A stretch of DNA of 8,027 nt from Desulfobacterales bacterium (GTDB taxonomy: Bacteria; Desulfobacterota; Desulfobacteria; Desulfobacterales; BuS5), in NCBI GenBank assembly GCA_020056865.1, contig JAGVGX010000171.1:1-8027 (forward strand). The letters are read 5' to 3'. Both the position numbers and the translations under genes were made by a program. The notes beneath the pieces are model-generated. The model did not search any database and was not told the DNA's origin. It worked only from the letters and a program-made list of their open reading frames with translations. Each line of letters starts with the position of its first letter. Within the stretch, counting starts at the first letter, position 1. Positions 1 through 5,744 of this stretch are shown here, piece by piece.

Positions 1-828
1 TGACAGCGCGTAGGCAATAGCCCCTTTCATATCAGGGATACCCATCTGAGCCATTACTGATCCATCATTAAAAGAAACCATTGAATGTACAATGCTTTGC
101 GGGTGAATTAAAACATTAATCCTGTCAAGAGAAACCCCGAAAAAATGTTTCGCTTCAATAACTTCAAGACCCTTATTCATAAGCGTTGCAGAATCAATAC
201 TTATTTTCTCTCCCATTTGCCAATTTGGATGATTGAGCGCCTCGTCAGGTTTTATACAGTGAAATGTATCCGCCGGTCTTCGCAAAAAAGGCCCGCCGGA
301 TCCGGTCAGAATGATTTTGTCCACATCATCCATACGGTTGCCGGCAATACACTGAAATATTGCACTGTGTTCACTGTCAACAGGCAAAATTTTTACATTT
401 TTTTCAGCCGCACACTTCATGACAATCTCTCCTGCCATTACAAGGGTTTCCTTGTTTGCAAGAGCAATTGTTTTCCCAGCATCAATAGCCGCCAGCGTAG
501 GGATAAGCCCTGAAGCACCCATCATGGCTGAAAAAATGACATCTGCAGAATCACAGGTTGCAACAGCTCGATAACCCGCACCACCATACACAATCTCAAC
601 ATCTGAATCAGGAGGCAGCCTTTTAATTAAATTTACAGCTGTTTTTTCATCAAAAACAGAAACGATTTCAGGACAAAACCGCTGCACCTGCTGCAACAGC
701 AAGTCAATATTATTTTTTGCCGCAAGAGCTTTAACACCAAACTTATCCGGAAACATGTCTACAATATTGAGAACATTCCGGCCAATGGAACCTGTTGATC
801 CAAGTATGGAAAGTTGTTTCATACCCAT
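1..828 (-). CDS. dxr: 1-deoxy-D-xylulose 5-phosphate reductoisomerase (5' part, runs off the window)
   Basis: DXR (IspC) converts 1-deoxy-D-xylulose 5-phosphate to 2-C-methyl-D-erythritol 4-phosphate with NADPH and a divalent metal, the committed cytosolic step of the MEP isoprenoid pathway. My translation gives 276 residues of a family usually near 385-400, so about 120 C-terminal residues lie beyond the left edge. Visible in order: the NADPH-binding loop GSTGSIG (about 10-16), ANKETLV (124-130), metal-ligand segment VDSEHSAIFQ (150-159; D151, E153), LTGSGGPF (174-181), HPNW (200-203), MNKGLEVIEA (217-226; third metal ligand E222) and IHPQSIVHSM (241-250). All expected catalytic residues in this part are present. 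Two in-frame ATGs (828 and 822) both precede the conserved KQLSILGSTGS; neither has a convincing Shine-Dalgarno, so the start is uncertain by two codons. It follows cdsA after a 189-base gap filled by a repeat element. Its product feeds the isoprenoid substrate of uppS upstream in the cluster. Confidence 0.95.
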   Translation of the reverse strand, partial: MGMKQLSILGSTGSIGRNVLNIVDMFPDKFGVKALAAKNNIDLLLQQVQRFCPEIVSVFDEKTAVNLIKRLPPDSDVEIVYGGAGYRAVATCDSADVIFSAMMGASGLIPTLAAIDAGKTIALANKETLVMAGEIVMKCAAEKNVKILPVDSEHSAIFQCIAGNRMDDVDKIILTGSGGPFLRRPADTFHCIKPDEALNHPNWQMGEKISIDSATLMNKGLEVIEAKHFFGVSLDRINVLIHPQSIVHSMVSFNDGSVMAQMGIPDMKGAIAYALS

Positions 829-853
829 GAGCTACACAACATATAATTAGTAC

Positions 854-1008
854 CTGTTCACGGTTGTCGGTTCACAGTTCACAGTTTTTTCAATGAACTA
901 TGCAACGATTGAAGCATTTTGGACATTGATTTCAACTGGTGACCCCATAATTCTCCTCTACTTTCTGTTTTCTTCAACCGTGAACCGATAACTGTAAGCT
1001 GTGAACAG
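854..1008 (-). repeat. Mobile-element-like repeat, copy A (between cdsA and dxr)
   Basis: This element fills most of the 189-base gap between cdsA and dxr. Its outer ends are perfect 8-base inverted repeats, CTGTTCAC (854-861) and GTGAACAG (1001-1008), and both arms contain further GGTTCAC / GTGAACCG units (868-886 and 978-987). The core 861-957 matches copy B (7804-7902, opposite orientation) with five substitutions and two one-base gaps over about 97 aligned bases. The flanks outside 854 and 1008 are also roughly inverted (TAATTAGTAC on the left, TTACTATAATTA on the right), so nearly the whole gap can fold back on itself. Strand is given as minus because the open frame inside reads that way, the same direction as the operon. 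The size and the terminal inverted repeats without a transposase suggest a non-autonomous, MITE-like derivative. The family is not one I can name. Confidence 0.8.
879..970 (-). pseudogene. Possible C-terminal remnant of a four-helix-bundle (S23/IVP-type) protein gene
   Basis: Inside repeat copy A the minus strand keeps an open frame that ends at the TGA of 879-881, within the flanking repeat. Its last residues read ELWGHQLKSMSKMLQS followed by LHSSLKKL. From memory, small four-helix-bundle proteins of the 23S rRNA intervening-sequence (S23/IVP) family, about 120 residues long, commonly end in a helix of the type EVKRMLASLIKKL, which this resembles (K-x-M-L-x-S-L...LKKL). No N-terminal three helices are present, so at most this is a remnant left by internal deletion. 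The left limit of the remnant is arbitrary, set where the repeat arm begins. The frame also runs on without a stop into the end of cdsA (to 1079), but there the translation is only an antiphase reading of cdsA. A chance open frame of this size is quite possible. Confidence 0.35.
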
Positions 1009-1017
1009 TTACTATAA

Positions 1018-1830
1018 TTAATATAAAACATACGTTTTAAAGATATATGCCACAGGTGCGGCAAAAAGAAGGGCATCAATACGATCTAAAATGCCACCAT
1101 GCCCTGGAAGTACTGTTCCTGAATCTTTAATACCGCCTTTTCTTTTTAAAACAGATTCAAACAGATCTCCAGCCTGCGATGCAAGACTGATACAGATAAA
1201 AAAGAAACCGCATAAAATCCATGAAAGATGCGCCAAAAAAAAATATTTGAATGCAATACCTGCAAGCAACATTGCAGCAAACCCGCCTGCAGCGCCTTCA
1301 ATGGTTTTACCGGGGCTTATCAATGGGCAAAGTTTGCGTCTGCCTAAATATGTTCCAGTATAAAATGCCCCTGTATCGCCTGAAAGCACAAGAACCAGCA
1401 AAAAAAACACCCAGACAATGCCATCGTTTGAATTTCTAATAAGGATTATATATGAAAGTAAAAAAGGCACATAGAAAACCCCTTGAGCCTGTTTTGCAAC
1501 GTTTTCAAATACATCTTTATCAGACCCATACCATACAATCGAAAATAGACCTGCAAAAACAACCTGTAATGCGATCAGGCATGTAACAACATGAAATAGT
1601 CCCTCAAAAGACGCAATAATAATTGACAAGCCTGATATAAAAAAAAAGAACACCATGGCTTTGGGCAATGGAGACGAATTTGCGTTAAAAACAATACAAT
1701 AATATTCTTTTAAAGCAACCACCGAGACACAGCCAACAAACATGGCAAATAAAAAAGCCCCTCCCTTGCTTATGAGCAATATTAACAAGGGAAGGGCCAC
1801 AATACTTGTAATCCAGCGTTTTAAATGCAT
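1018..1830 (-). CDS. cdsA: Phosphatidate cytidylyltransferase (CDP-diglyceride synthase)
   Basis: CdsA is an integral inner-membrane enzyme that makes CDP-diacylglycerol from CTP and phosphatidic acid, the branch point for bacterial phospholipids. The 270-residue product is close to the usual 265-285. Multiple hydrophobic segments run from the N-terminus (about 9-23, 26-42, 58-74, 81-100, 117-131, 137-150, 184-199, 203-219). The family signature is complete at 226-252: SVLKRKGGIKDSG followed by TVLPGHGGILDRID, with its K, D, H-G-G and D-R-x-D residues. Other conserved segments are SGDTGAFYTG (150-159) and SPGKTIEGA (172-180). The ATG at 1830 is preceded by a short AAGG close to the start. It begins 12 bases after the uppS stop, so the two are almost certainly co-transcribed. 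After its TAA stop (1018-1020) comes the repeat element that separates it from dxr. Confidence 0.97.
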   Translation of the reverse strand: MHLKRWITSIVALPLLILLISKGGAFLFAMFVGCVSVVALKEYYCIVFNANSSPLPKAMVFFFFISGLSIIIASFEGLFHVVTCLIALQVVFAGLFSIVWYGSDKDVFENVAKQAQGVFYVPFLLSYIILIRNSNDGIVWVFFLLVLVLSGDTGAFYTGTYLGRRKLCPLISPGKTIEGAAGGFAAMLLAGIAFKYFFLAHLSWILCGFFFICISLASQAGDLFESVLKRKGGIKDSGTVLPGHGGILDRIDALLFAAPVAYIFKTYVLY

Positions 1831-1842
1831 AAGCCTTAATGA

Positions 1843-2595
1843 TTATATAGCTTCAACTTTACCAAACCTGCGCTCACGGCACTGGTAGTCCTTTATAACA
1901 TCCAAAAATTCTTCCCTGCCAAAGTCCGGCCACAAGGTATCAGTTATAAAAATCTCTGAATATGCTATCTGCCATAAAAGAAAATTACTTATGCGTCGCT
2001 CTCCGCTGGTTCGAATTAAAAGATCAGGGTCAGGGATATCGCCTGAATAAAGGTGTTCACAAATAAGCTTGGATATGCTGGCATCTGACATCTCATCAAG
2101 ATCAATCAAACCTTTTTTGGCTTTTTTTGCAATCTCTTTTAACACATGGATAATTTCTGCCCGTCCACCATAACTCAAAGCCAAATTTAAAAGCATCCCT
2201 TTATTATTTTTTGTTAATTCAACCGCATGATTCAATGCCTCTGCTACATGTTCAGGCAAGCGTTCAATCTGTCCTATTGCTTTAAGGCAAATATCATTAT
2301 CATGCATCTGTTTAAGCTCAGATATGAGAAATTTTTTAAGCAGGCTCATGAGCGCAGCAACCTCAACCTTTGGCCTTCCCCAGTTTTCCGTAGAAAAAGC
2401 ATAGAGGGTCAAAATCGGGATGCCTATCTCACGGCATGTTCTGATAATGGTTCTAACAGTTTCAGCGCCTTTTTCATGACCTTGTATCCGGCCTAAAACG
2501 CGTTTTTTTGCCCATCTGCCATTGCCATCCATTATAATGGCTATGTGGTTGGGGAGTTTATCATGATCAGGTGCTTTAGAAGAAGGGGATGTCAT
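1843..2595 (-). CDS. uppS: Undecaprenyl diphosphate synthase (cis-prenyltransferase)
   Basis: UppS (IspU) extends farnesyl diphosphate with eight isopentenyl diphosphate units in cis to give C55 undecaprenyl diphosphate, precursor of the lipid carrier for peptidoglycan and other envelope polymers. The 250-residue protein matches the family length. It shows the first cis-prenyltransferase motif HIAIIMDGNGRWAKKR (17-32) with the catalytic Asp at D23, LTLYAFSTENW (62-72), LNLALSYGGRAEI (136-148), and the C-terminal motif DLLIRTSGE (191-199) followed by RISNFLLWQIAYSE (201-214), which carries the Arg/Ser diphosphate-binding residues and the Mg-binding Glu region. The ATG at 2595 has no clear Shine-Dalgarno. 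The next in-frame ATG is M22 inside the catalytic motif, so the upstream start is required. It lies 11 bases after the frr stop and is probably translated by coupling. Confidence 0.97.
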   Translation of the reverse strand: MTSPSSKAPDHDKLPNHIAIIMDGNGRWAKKRVLGRIQGHEKGAETVRTIIRTCREIGIPILTLYAFSTENWGRPKVEVAALMSLLKKFLISELKQMHDNDICLKAIGQIERLPEHVAEALNHAVELTKNNKGMLLNLALSYGGRAEIIHVLKEIAKKAKKGLIDLDEMSDASISKLICEHLYSGDIPDPDLLIRTSGERRISNFLLWQIAYSEIFITDTLWPDFGREEFLDVIKDYQCRERRFGKVEAI

Positions 2596-2606
2596 AAGTT
2601 GACATA

Positions 2607-3164
2607 TTAAAATTCAAGAATTTCTTTTTCTTTTTGTTTGTAAATATCATCGATGATCTTTATGCTTTCGTCTGTTACCTTTTGAACCTGATCCTGACTT
2701 CTGAACGACTCATCTTCGGAAATATCACCATCCTTCTTGAGATTTTTTAACATTTCATTTGATTCCCGCCTGATATTTCGTATGGCAATTTTATGCTCTT
2801 CACAAATTTTATGTACAACCTTAACAAGCGCTTTCCTTCTTTCTTCGGTAAGCGGCGGAATGGGAATACGTATGATTTTACCATCGTTTGAGGGCGTTAG
2901 CCCCAAATCCGATTTTAATATGGCTTTTTCAATTTCCTTGATCACAGCAACATCCCAAGGTTTTATGATAACCAGACGGCTCTCCGGAACAGACAGGGTT
3001 GCCATCTGGTTCATCGGCGTGAGAGTCCCATAATAATTAACGAGAACACTGTCAAAAAGATTCAAAGAAGCACGACCTGTTCTGACGCGCATCAATTCAT
3101 TCTTAAGCGCTGCAAACGATTTTGACATACTTTCTCTTGTATCCTGCAGTATTTCTTCAATCAT
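2607..3164 (-). CDS. frr: Ribosome recycling factor
   Basis: RRF, with EF-G and IF3, splits the post-termination ribosome so that it can be reused. The 185-residue product has exactly the usual length. The N-terminal helix of domain I leads into the conserved RVRTGRASLNLFDSVLVNYYG (26-46), where the hinge into the beta-rich domain II lies. TPMNQMATLSVPESRLVIIKPWD (49-71) and GKIIRIPIPPLTEERRKALVK (95-115) are typical domain II and return-hinge sequences. The helical C-terminus (about 108-185) completes the three-helix bundle of domain I. A good Shine-Dalgarno (AAGGG, 8 bases before the ATG) supports the start at 3164. It is 70 bases downstream of pyrH; that gap shows no strong terminator, so read-through is expected. 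Confidence 0.98.
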   Translation of the reverse strand: MIEEILQDTRESMSKSFAALKNELMRVRTGRASLNLFDSVLVNYYGTLTPMNQMATLSVPESRLVIIKPWDVAVIKEIEKAILKSDLGLTPSNDGKIIRIPIPPLTEERRKALVKVVHKICEEHKIAIRNIRRESNEMLKNLKKDGDISEDESFRSQDQVQKVTDESIKIIDDIYKQKEKEILEF

Positions 3165-3234
3165 AGGTCAAACCCTTTTTATTATTTTCAAAAGGCATGT
3201 CAGCAACCCTGAATACTCAAAGGCGACTGAAAAA

Positions 3235-3948
3235 CTACATGATTCTTGTGCCTATTTCTTCTCCACAAGCGGCCTTTTTTATATTGCCGCTATGATTTAA
3301 ATTAAAAATTACAAGTGGCAAATTATTGTCCATGGCAAGAGAAATCGCCGTCATATCCATAACTTTAAGCTGCCTTTTAATAACTTCCATATATGTGGCG
3401 CTTTTTATAAATGTTGCATCATGGTTTAATTGTGGATCCAAATCAAATAATCCGTCAACTTTGGTAGCCTTCAGAAGAACATCCGCATGAATCTCTTTGG
3501 CTCTTAGCGCGGCAGCCGTATCAGTAGTAAAATACGGATTGCCTGTTCCTGCTCCAAAAATGACAACCCTGCCTTTTTCAAGATGACGAACAGCTCTGCG
3601 AAGAATATAGGGTTCAGCCACTTCATGCATGGATATGGCTGTTTGAATGCGGGTTTGTACACCATTTTTTTCCAAGGCATCCTGTAGTGCCAAACAATTA
3701 ATAACTGTAGCAAGCATTCCCATTTGATCTGCAGCAGTTCTTTCCATACCGTATGAACTTGCAGCAACTCCCCTGAAAAAATTTCCTCCACCAACAACTA
3801 TCGCCAACTGAACACCAAGTTCAACAACACCTTGAATCTCAGCAGCCACGTACTTCATCATTTCCGGACTGATGCCAAAACCCTGATCGCCCATCAATGC
3901 TTCACCGCTCATTTTTAACAAAACTCTTTTGTATTTTTGATCACTCAA
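3235..3948 (-). CDS. pyrH: UMP kinase, TTG start
   Basis: PyrH phosphorylates UMP to UDP with ATP. It belongs to the amino-acid-kinase fold and is normally hexameric and allosterically controlled (GTP activation and UTP inhibition in well-studied members). The 237-residue product fits the family length. Key segments are [13 protein letters not shown] (8-20, phosphate-binding loop), [11 protein letters not shown] (50-60, UMP/ATP glycine loop), [20 protein letters not shown] (69-88), [19 protein letters not shown] (132-150) and [11 protein letters not shown] (195-205). The start is a TTG at 3946-3948: the first in-frame ATG codes for M13 inside the conserved KMSGEA loop and is too far in. The ribosome-binding site GGTGAG overlaps the last codons of tsf, whose stop is only 6 bases upstream, which points to translational coupling between tsf and pyrH. 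Confidence 0.97.
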   Translation of the reverse strand: MSDQKYKRVLLKMSGEALMGDQGFGISPEMMKYVAAEIQGVVELGVQLAIVVGGGNFFRGVAASSYGMERTAADQMGMLATVINCLALQDALEKNGVQTRIQTAISMHEVAEPYILRRAVRHLEKGRVVIFGAGTGNPYFTTDTAAALRAKEIHADVLLKATKVDGLFDLDPQLNHDATFIKSATYMEVIKRQLKVMDMTAISLAMDNNLPLVIFNLNHSGNIKKAACGEEIGTRIM

Positions 3949-3954
3949 AAGCTG

Positions 3955-4551
3955 TCACTCACCTATCTTAAAACGCTCAAAGCGTTTAATTATAATATTC
4001 TCACCGATTTTTGCTATCATTTCATTTGTCAGATCTGCAATTGTTAAATTGGGATCACGAACATACTGCTGGTTCATTAAACAGCTTTCTTTATAGAATT
4101 TATTCAGCTTGCCTTCCACAATTTTATCTATCATTTTTTCGGGCTTGCCCATTTCCAAAGCCTGAGCACGAAATATCTCCTTTTCCTTGAGAATAACATC
4201 TTCGGTGATATCGTCAGGGCTGATACCCAGTGGATTTGCCGCTGCAATATGCATGCAAATGTTTTTGGCAAATTCGATGAACGCTTCATTTTTTGCAACA
4301 AAGTCGGTTTCGCAATTAACTTCAACCAGCACACCGAGTTTGCCACCGAGATGAATGTAAGACTGAACAACCCCTTCTGACATTTCTCTTCCAGCGCGCT
4401 TTGCGGCAGTTGCCAACCCTTTTGTCCTCAAAAAATCTACTGCCTTTGACATATCTCCATCACACTCAGCAAGTGCCTTCTTGCAATCCATCATACCTGC
4501 ACTTGTTTTTTCTCTAAGCTGTTTAACCATAGATGCGCTAATTGTCGCCAT
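3955..4551 (-). CDS. tsf: Elongation factor Ts
   Basis: EF-Ts is the guanine nucleotide exchange factor that regenerates EF-Tu-GTP in the cytosol. The 198-residue protein is the short form found in many bacteria; the E. coli protein is about 283 residues. It has the UBA-like N-terminal domain with EF-Ts signature 1, LREKTSAGMMDCKKAL (12-27), and signature 2, EVNCETDFVAK (77-87), whose TDF residues (82-84) insert into EF-Tu to displace Mg. A single core subdomain follows, then the C-terminal segment about 150-198 with LTIADLTNEMIAKIGENI. The ATG at 4551 has a good Shine-Dalgarno (AAGGA, 8 bases upstream). It lies 97 bases downstream of rpsB, the usual partner, and 6 bases upstream of pyrH. Confidence 0.98.
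   Translation of the reverse strand: MATISASMVKQLREKTSAGMMDCKKALAECDGDMSKAVDFLRTKGLATAAKRAGREMSEGVVQSYIHLGGKLGVLVEVNCETDFVAKNEAFIEFAKNICMHIAAANPLGISPDDITEDVILKEKEIFRAQALEMGKPEKMIDKIVEGKLNKFYKESCLMNQQYVRDPNLTIADLTNEMIAKIGENIIIKRFERFKIGE
3958..3963 (-). promoter_or_regulatory. Ribosome-binding site of pyrH within the tsf end
   Basis: GGTGAG on the minus strand lies 9 bases before the TTG start of pyrH. Its six bases are also the last two sense codons (Gly, Glu) of tsf. It supports the TTG at 3946-3948 as the true start of pyrH and suggests that ribosomes finishing tsf reinitiate on pyrH. Confidence 0.6.
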
Positions 4552-4591
4552 CGTAAATTCCTTCTATTTCTTAATTTTGCATTTATTCAAT

Positions 4592-4611
4592 AACACATCT
4601 AAACATGTGTT
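4592..4611 (-). promoter_or_regulatory. Small stem-loop between rpsB and tsf
   Basis: A perfect 7-base inverted repeat, AACACAT and ATGTGTT around a 6-base loop, lies in the 97-base rpsB-tsf gap. On the transcribed (minus) strand it is not followed by a U-run, and its stem is AT-rich, so it is a weak intrinsic terminator at best. It could tune the S2 to EF-Ts ratio or be an RNA-processing site. In E. coli the rpsB-tsf gap also holds a partial terminator, but I see no sequence similarity to judge homology. Confidence 0.35.
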
Positions 4612-4648
4612 CTATCAGATATTTTTTTAAACCTATATAATGACCTTC

Positions 4649-5551
4649 TTAATCTTCAACGTCTGCAAAGGCCTGATCTTCTCCAGAGTCACTACTGTCT
4701 AAACGAACATCCTGGGCTACTTCAGACCGTTTAATAATTTCTATAATAGGTCCTTTTGAACCGTCAGAAATGATTCTTCTTTCGCCCTGGCCCGTTTCCA
4801 CTTTTTCAGATACTACATCGGATTCTTTCTCAATACCTTTATCCGCTTGCGCCTGCTTTTTTTCTTCATAAAGCGCTCTTCCCTGAATACAGGCATCAGC
4901 GATTCTGGATGAAAAAAGCCGAATAGCACGAATGGCATCATCATTTCCTGGAACAACATAATCTATCTCATCAGGATCGCTGTTGGTATCAACAATTCCA
5001 ATTATCGGTATCCCTAAACGTTTGCCTTCACTAACAGCTATAGCCTCGTTTTTCGAATCAACAACAAAAATAACACCCGGCAAATTGGTCATCGTTCGAA
5101 TCCCGCCGAGAGTATTGTCAAGCTTTGTTCTTTCTTTTGCAAACTTTAGCCGTTCTTTTTTAGGAAATAAATCAATTGATCCATCATTTTCAATCGTATT
5201 GAGATAATTCAAACGTTTTATACTCTGTTTCATCGTCTGAAAATTAGTAAGCATCCCGCCCAGCCATCTGTTATGAACATAGTACATTTCACAACGATTT
5301 GCCTCTTCATAAATTGACTCTCTCGCCTGTTTTTTAGTGCCTACAAAAAGTACAGACTGACCTTTTGAAGCAATATCTACAACAAAATCGTATGCTACCT
5401 TAAACATGCGCACCGTTTTTTGAAGATCAACAATATAAATACCGTTTCTTGCCCCAAAAATATATTCTTTCATTTTTGGATTCCATCGTTTTGTCTGGTG
5501 CCCAAAATGTACGCCTGCTTCAAGAAGTTCTTTCATTGTAATGTAAGCCAT
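4649..5551 (-). CDS. rpsB: 30S ribosomal protein S2 with long acidic C-terminal tail
   Basis: S2 binds late to the 30S subunit between head and body and is needed for S1 recruitment. The first about 230 residues are canonical: [20 protein letters not shown] (6-25), [17 protein letters not shown] (30-46), [12 protein letters not shown] (66-77), [11 protein letters not shown] (94-104), LPGVIFVVD (157-165) and [13 protein letters not shown] (201-213). The product is 300 residues against about 240 in E. coli. Residues 231-300 form an extra tail rich in Glu, Asp, Lys, Gln and Ser that ends in [11 protein letters not shown]; it looks disordered. The ATG at 5551 has a strong Shine-Dalgarno (AGAGGAG, 5558-5564). 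It is the first gene after a 193-base non-coding stretch with a candidate promoter and structured leader, so it probably heads the rpsB-tsf-pyrH-frr-uppS-cdsA transcript. Confidence 0.98.
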   Translation of the reverse strand: MAYITMKELLEAGVHFGHQTKRWNPKMKEYIFGARNGIYIVDLQKTVRMFKVAYDFVVDIASKGQSVLFVGTKKQARESIYEEANRCEMYYVHNRWLGGMLTNFQTMKQSIKRLNYLNTIENDGSIDLFPKKERLKFAKERTKLDNTLGGIRTMTNLPGVIFVVDSKNEAIAVSEGKRLGIPIIGIVDTNSDPDEIDYVVPGNDDAIRAIRLFSSRIADACIQGRALYEEKKQAQADKGIEKESDVVSEKVETGQGERRIISDGSKGPIIEIIKRSEVAQDVRLDSSDSGEDQAFADVED

Positions 5552-5580
5552 CGTGTTCTCCTCTTTATGGTTTATGCCTG

Positions 5581-5641
5581 CGTCTTTATCAACCCCGTTT
5601 CCGACTTTTTAAAAAAGCACCAGGAAACAGGTCCAAAGACG
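5581..5641 (-). promoter_or_regulatory. Nested stem-loop in the rpsB leader (candidate S2 autoregulatory RNA)
   Basis: On the minus strand an outer 7-bp stem, CGTCTTT (5641-5635) with AAAGACG (5587-5581), encloses an asymmetric internal loop (GGA / GTTGAT). An inner 9-bp stem follows, CCTGTTTCC (5631-5623) with GGAAACGGG (5602-5594), containing one G-U pair. The 20-base apical segment can add a third stem, CTTTT with AAAAG. No U-run follows, so it is not a terminator. It ends 16 bases before the rpsB Shine-Dalgarno. E. coli S2 represses its own rpsB-tsf mRNA through a leader, so a similar role here is plausible, but I infer it from position and pairing only. Confidence 0.5.
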
Positions 5642-5663
5642 TTTGAATTTATTAAACTTTACG

Positions 5664-5692
5664 TATATAACAAAACAGATTCAGTTGCGCAA
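5664..5692 (-). promoter_or_regulatory. Candidate extended -10 promoter for rpsB
   Basis: On the minus strand TTGCGC (5692-5687) and TATATA (5669-5664) are separated by exactly 17 bases, and TGT immediately precedes the -10, giving an extended -10 (TGnTATATA). Only the first half of the -35 matches consensus. Initiation would fall near 5657, giving a leader of about 105 bases that contains the nested stem-loop. The prediction rests on motif fit and on position at the head of the rpsB cluster. Confidence 0.45.
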
Positions 5693-5707
5693 CAGTTTTT
5701 CTGTTGC
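5689..5707 (-). promoter_or_regulatory. Stem-loop between prmC and rpsB
   Basis: A perfect 7-bp stem (GCAACAG / CTGTTGC) around a 5-base A loop on the transcribed strand lies 38 bases after the prmC stop. The following transcript is not U-rich, so it is a poor intrinsic terminator for the prfA-prmC transcript. Its downstream arm overlaps the proposed -35 box of the rpsB promoter. It may be a weak terminator, a processing site, or a site for a DNA-binding protein recognising a dyad. Confidence 0.35.
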
Positions 5708-5744
5708 CGGATTGATTCCTTGTACCCTCTAAGAGCACACCTGC

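Noticed and set aside
145..513. Plus-strand open frame of 122 codons
   Set aside because: It lies wholly opposite dxr, whose minus-strand frame carries all the family motifs. The plus-strand translation has no recognisable domain.
910..960. A 16-codon minus-strand reading frame in repeat copy A, starting with ATG after AGGAG
   Set aside because: The ATG becomes ATA in copy B, the product has no recognisable character, and its frame differs from the better-supported relic frame.
854..1008. Repeated GTTCAC units as a possible CRISPR array
   Set aside because: The units are short, irregularly spaced and inverted about a common core, with no uniform repeats or spacers and no cas genes.
3165..3234. 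The 70-base pyrH-frr gap as a terminator or regulatory element
   Set aside because: Only a 4-bp stem and a weak CTTTT/AAAAG pairing were found. Nothing beyond the frr Shine-Dalgarno can be supported.
3504..3797. Minus-strand 97-codon open frame inside pyrH
   Set aside because: It is an alternative frame of pyrH on the same strand; the pyrH frame has the complete UMP kinase motifs.
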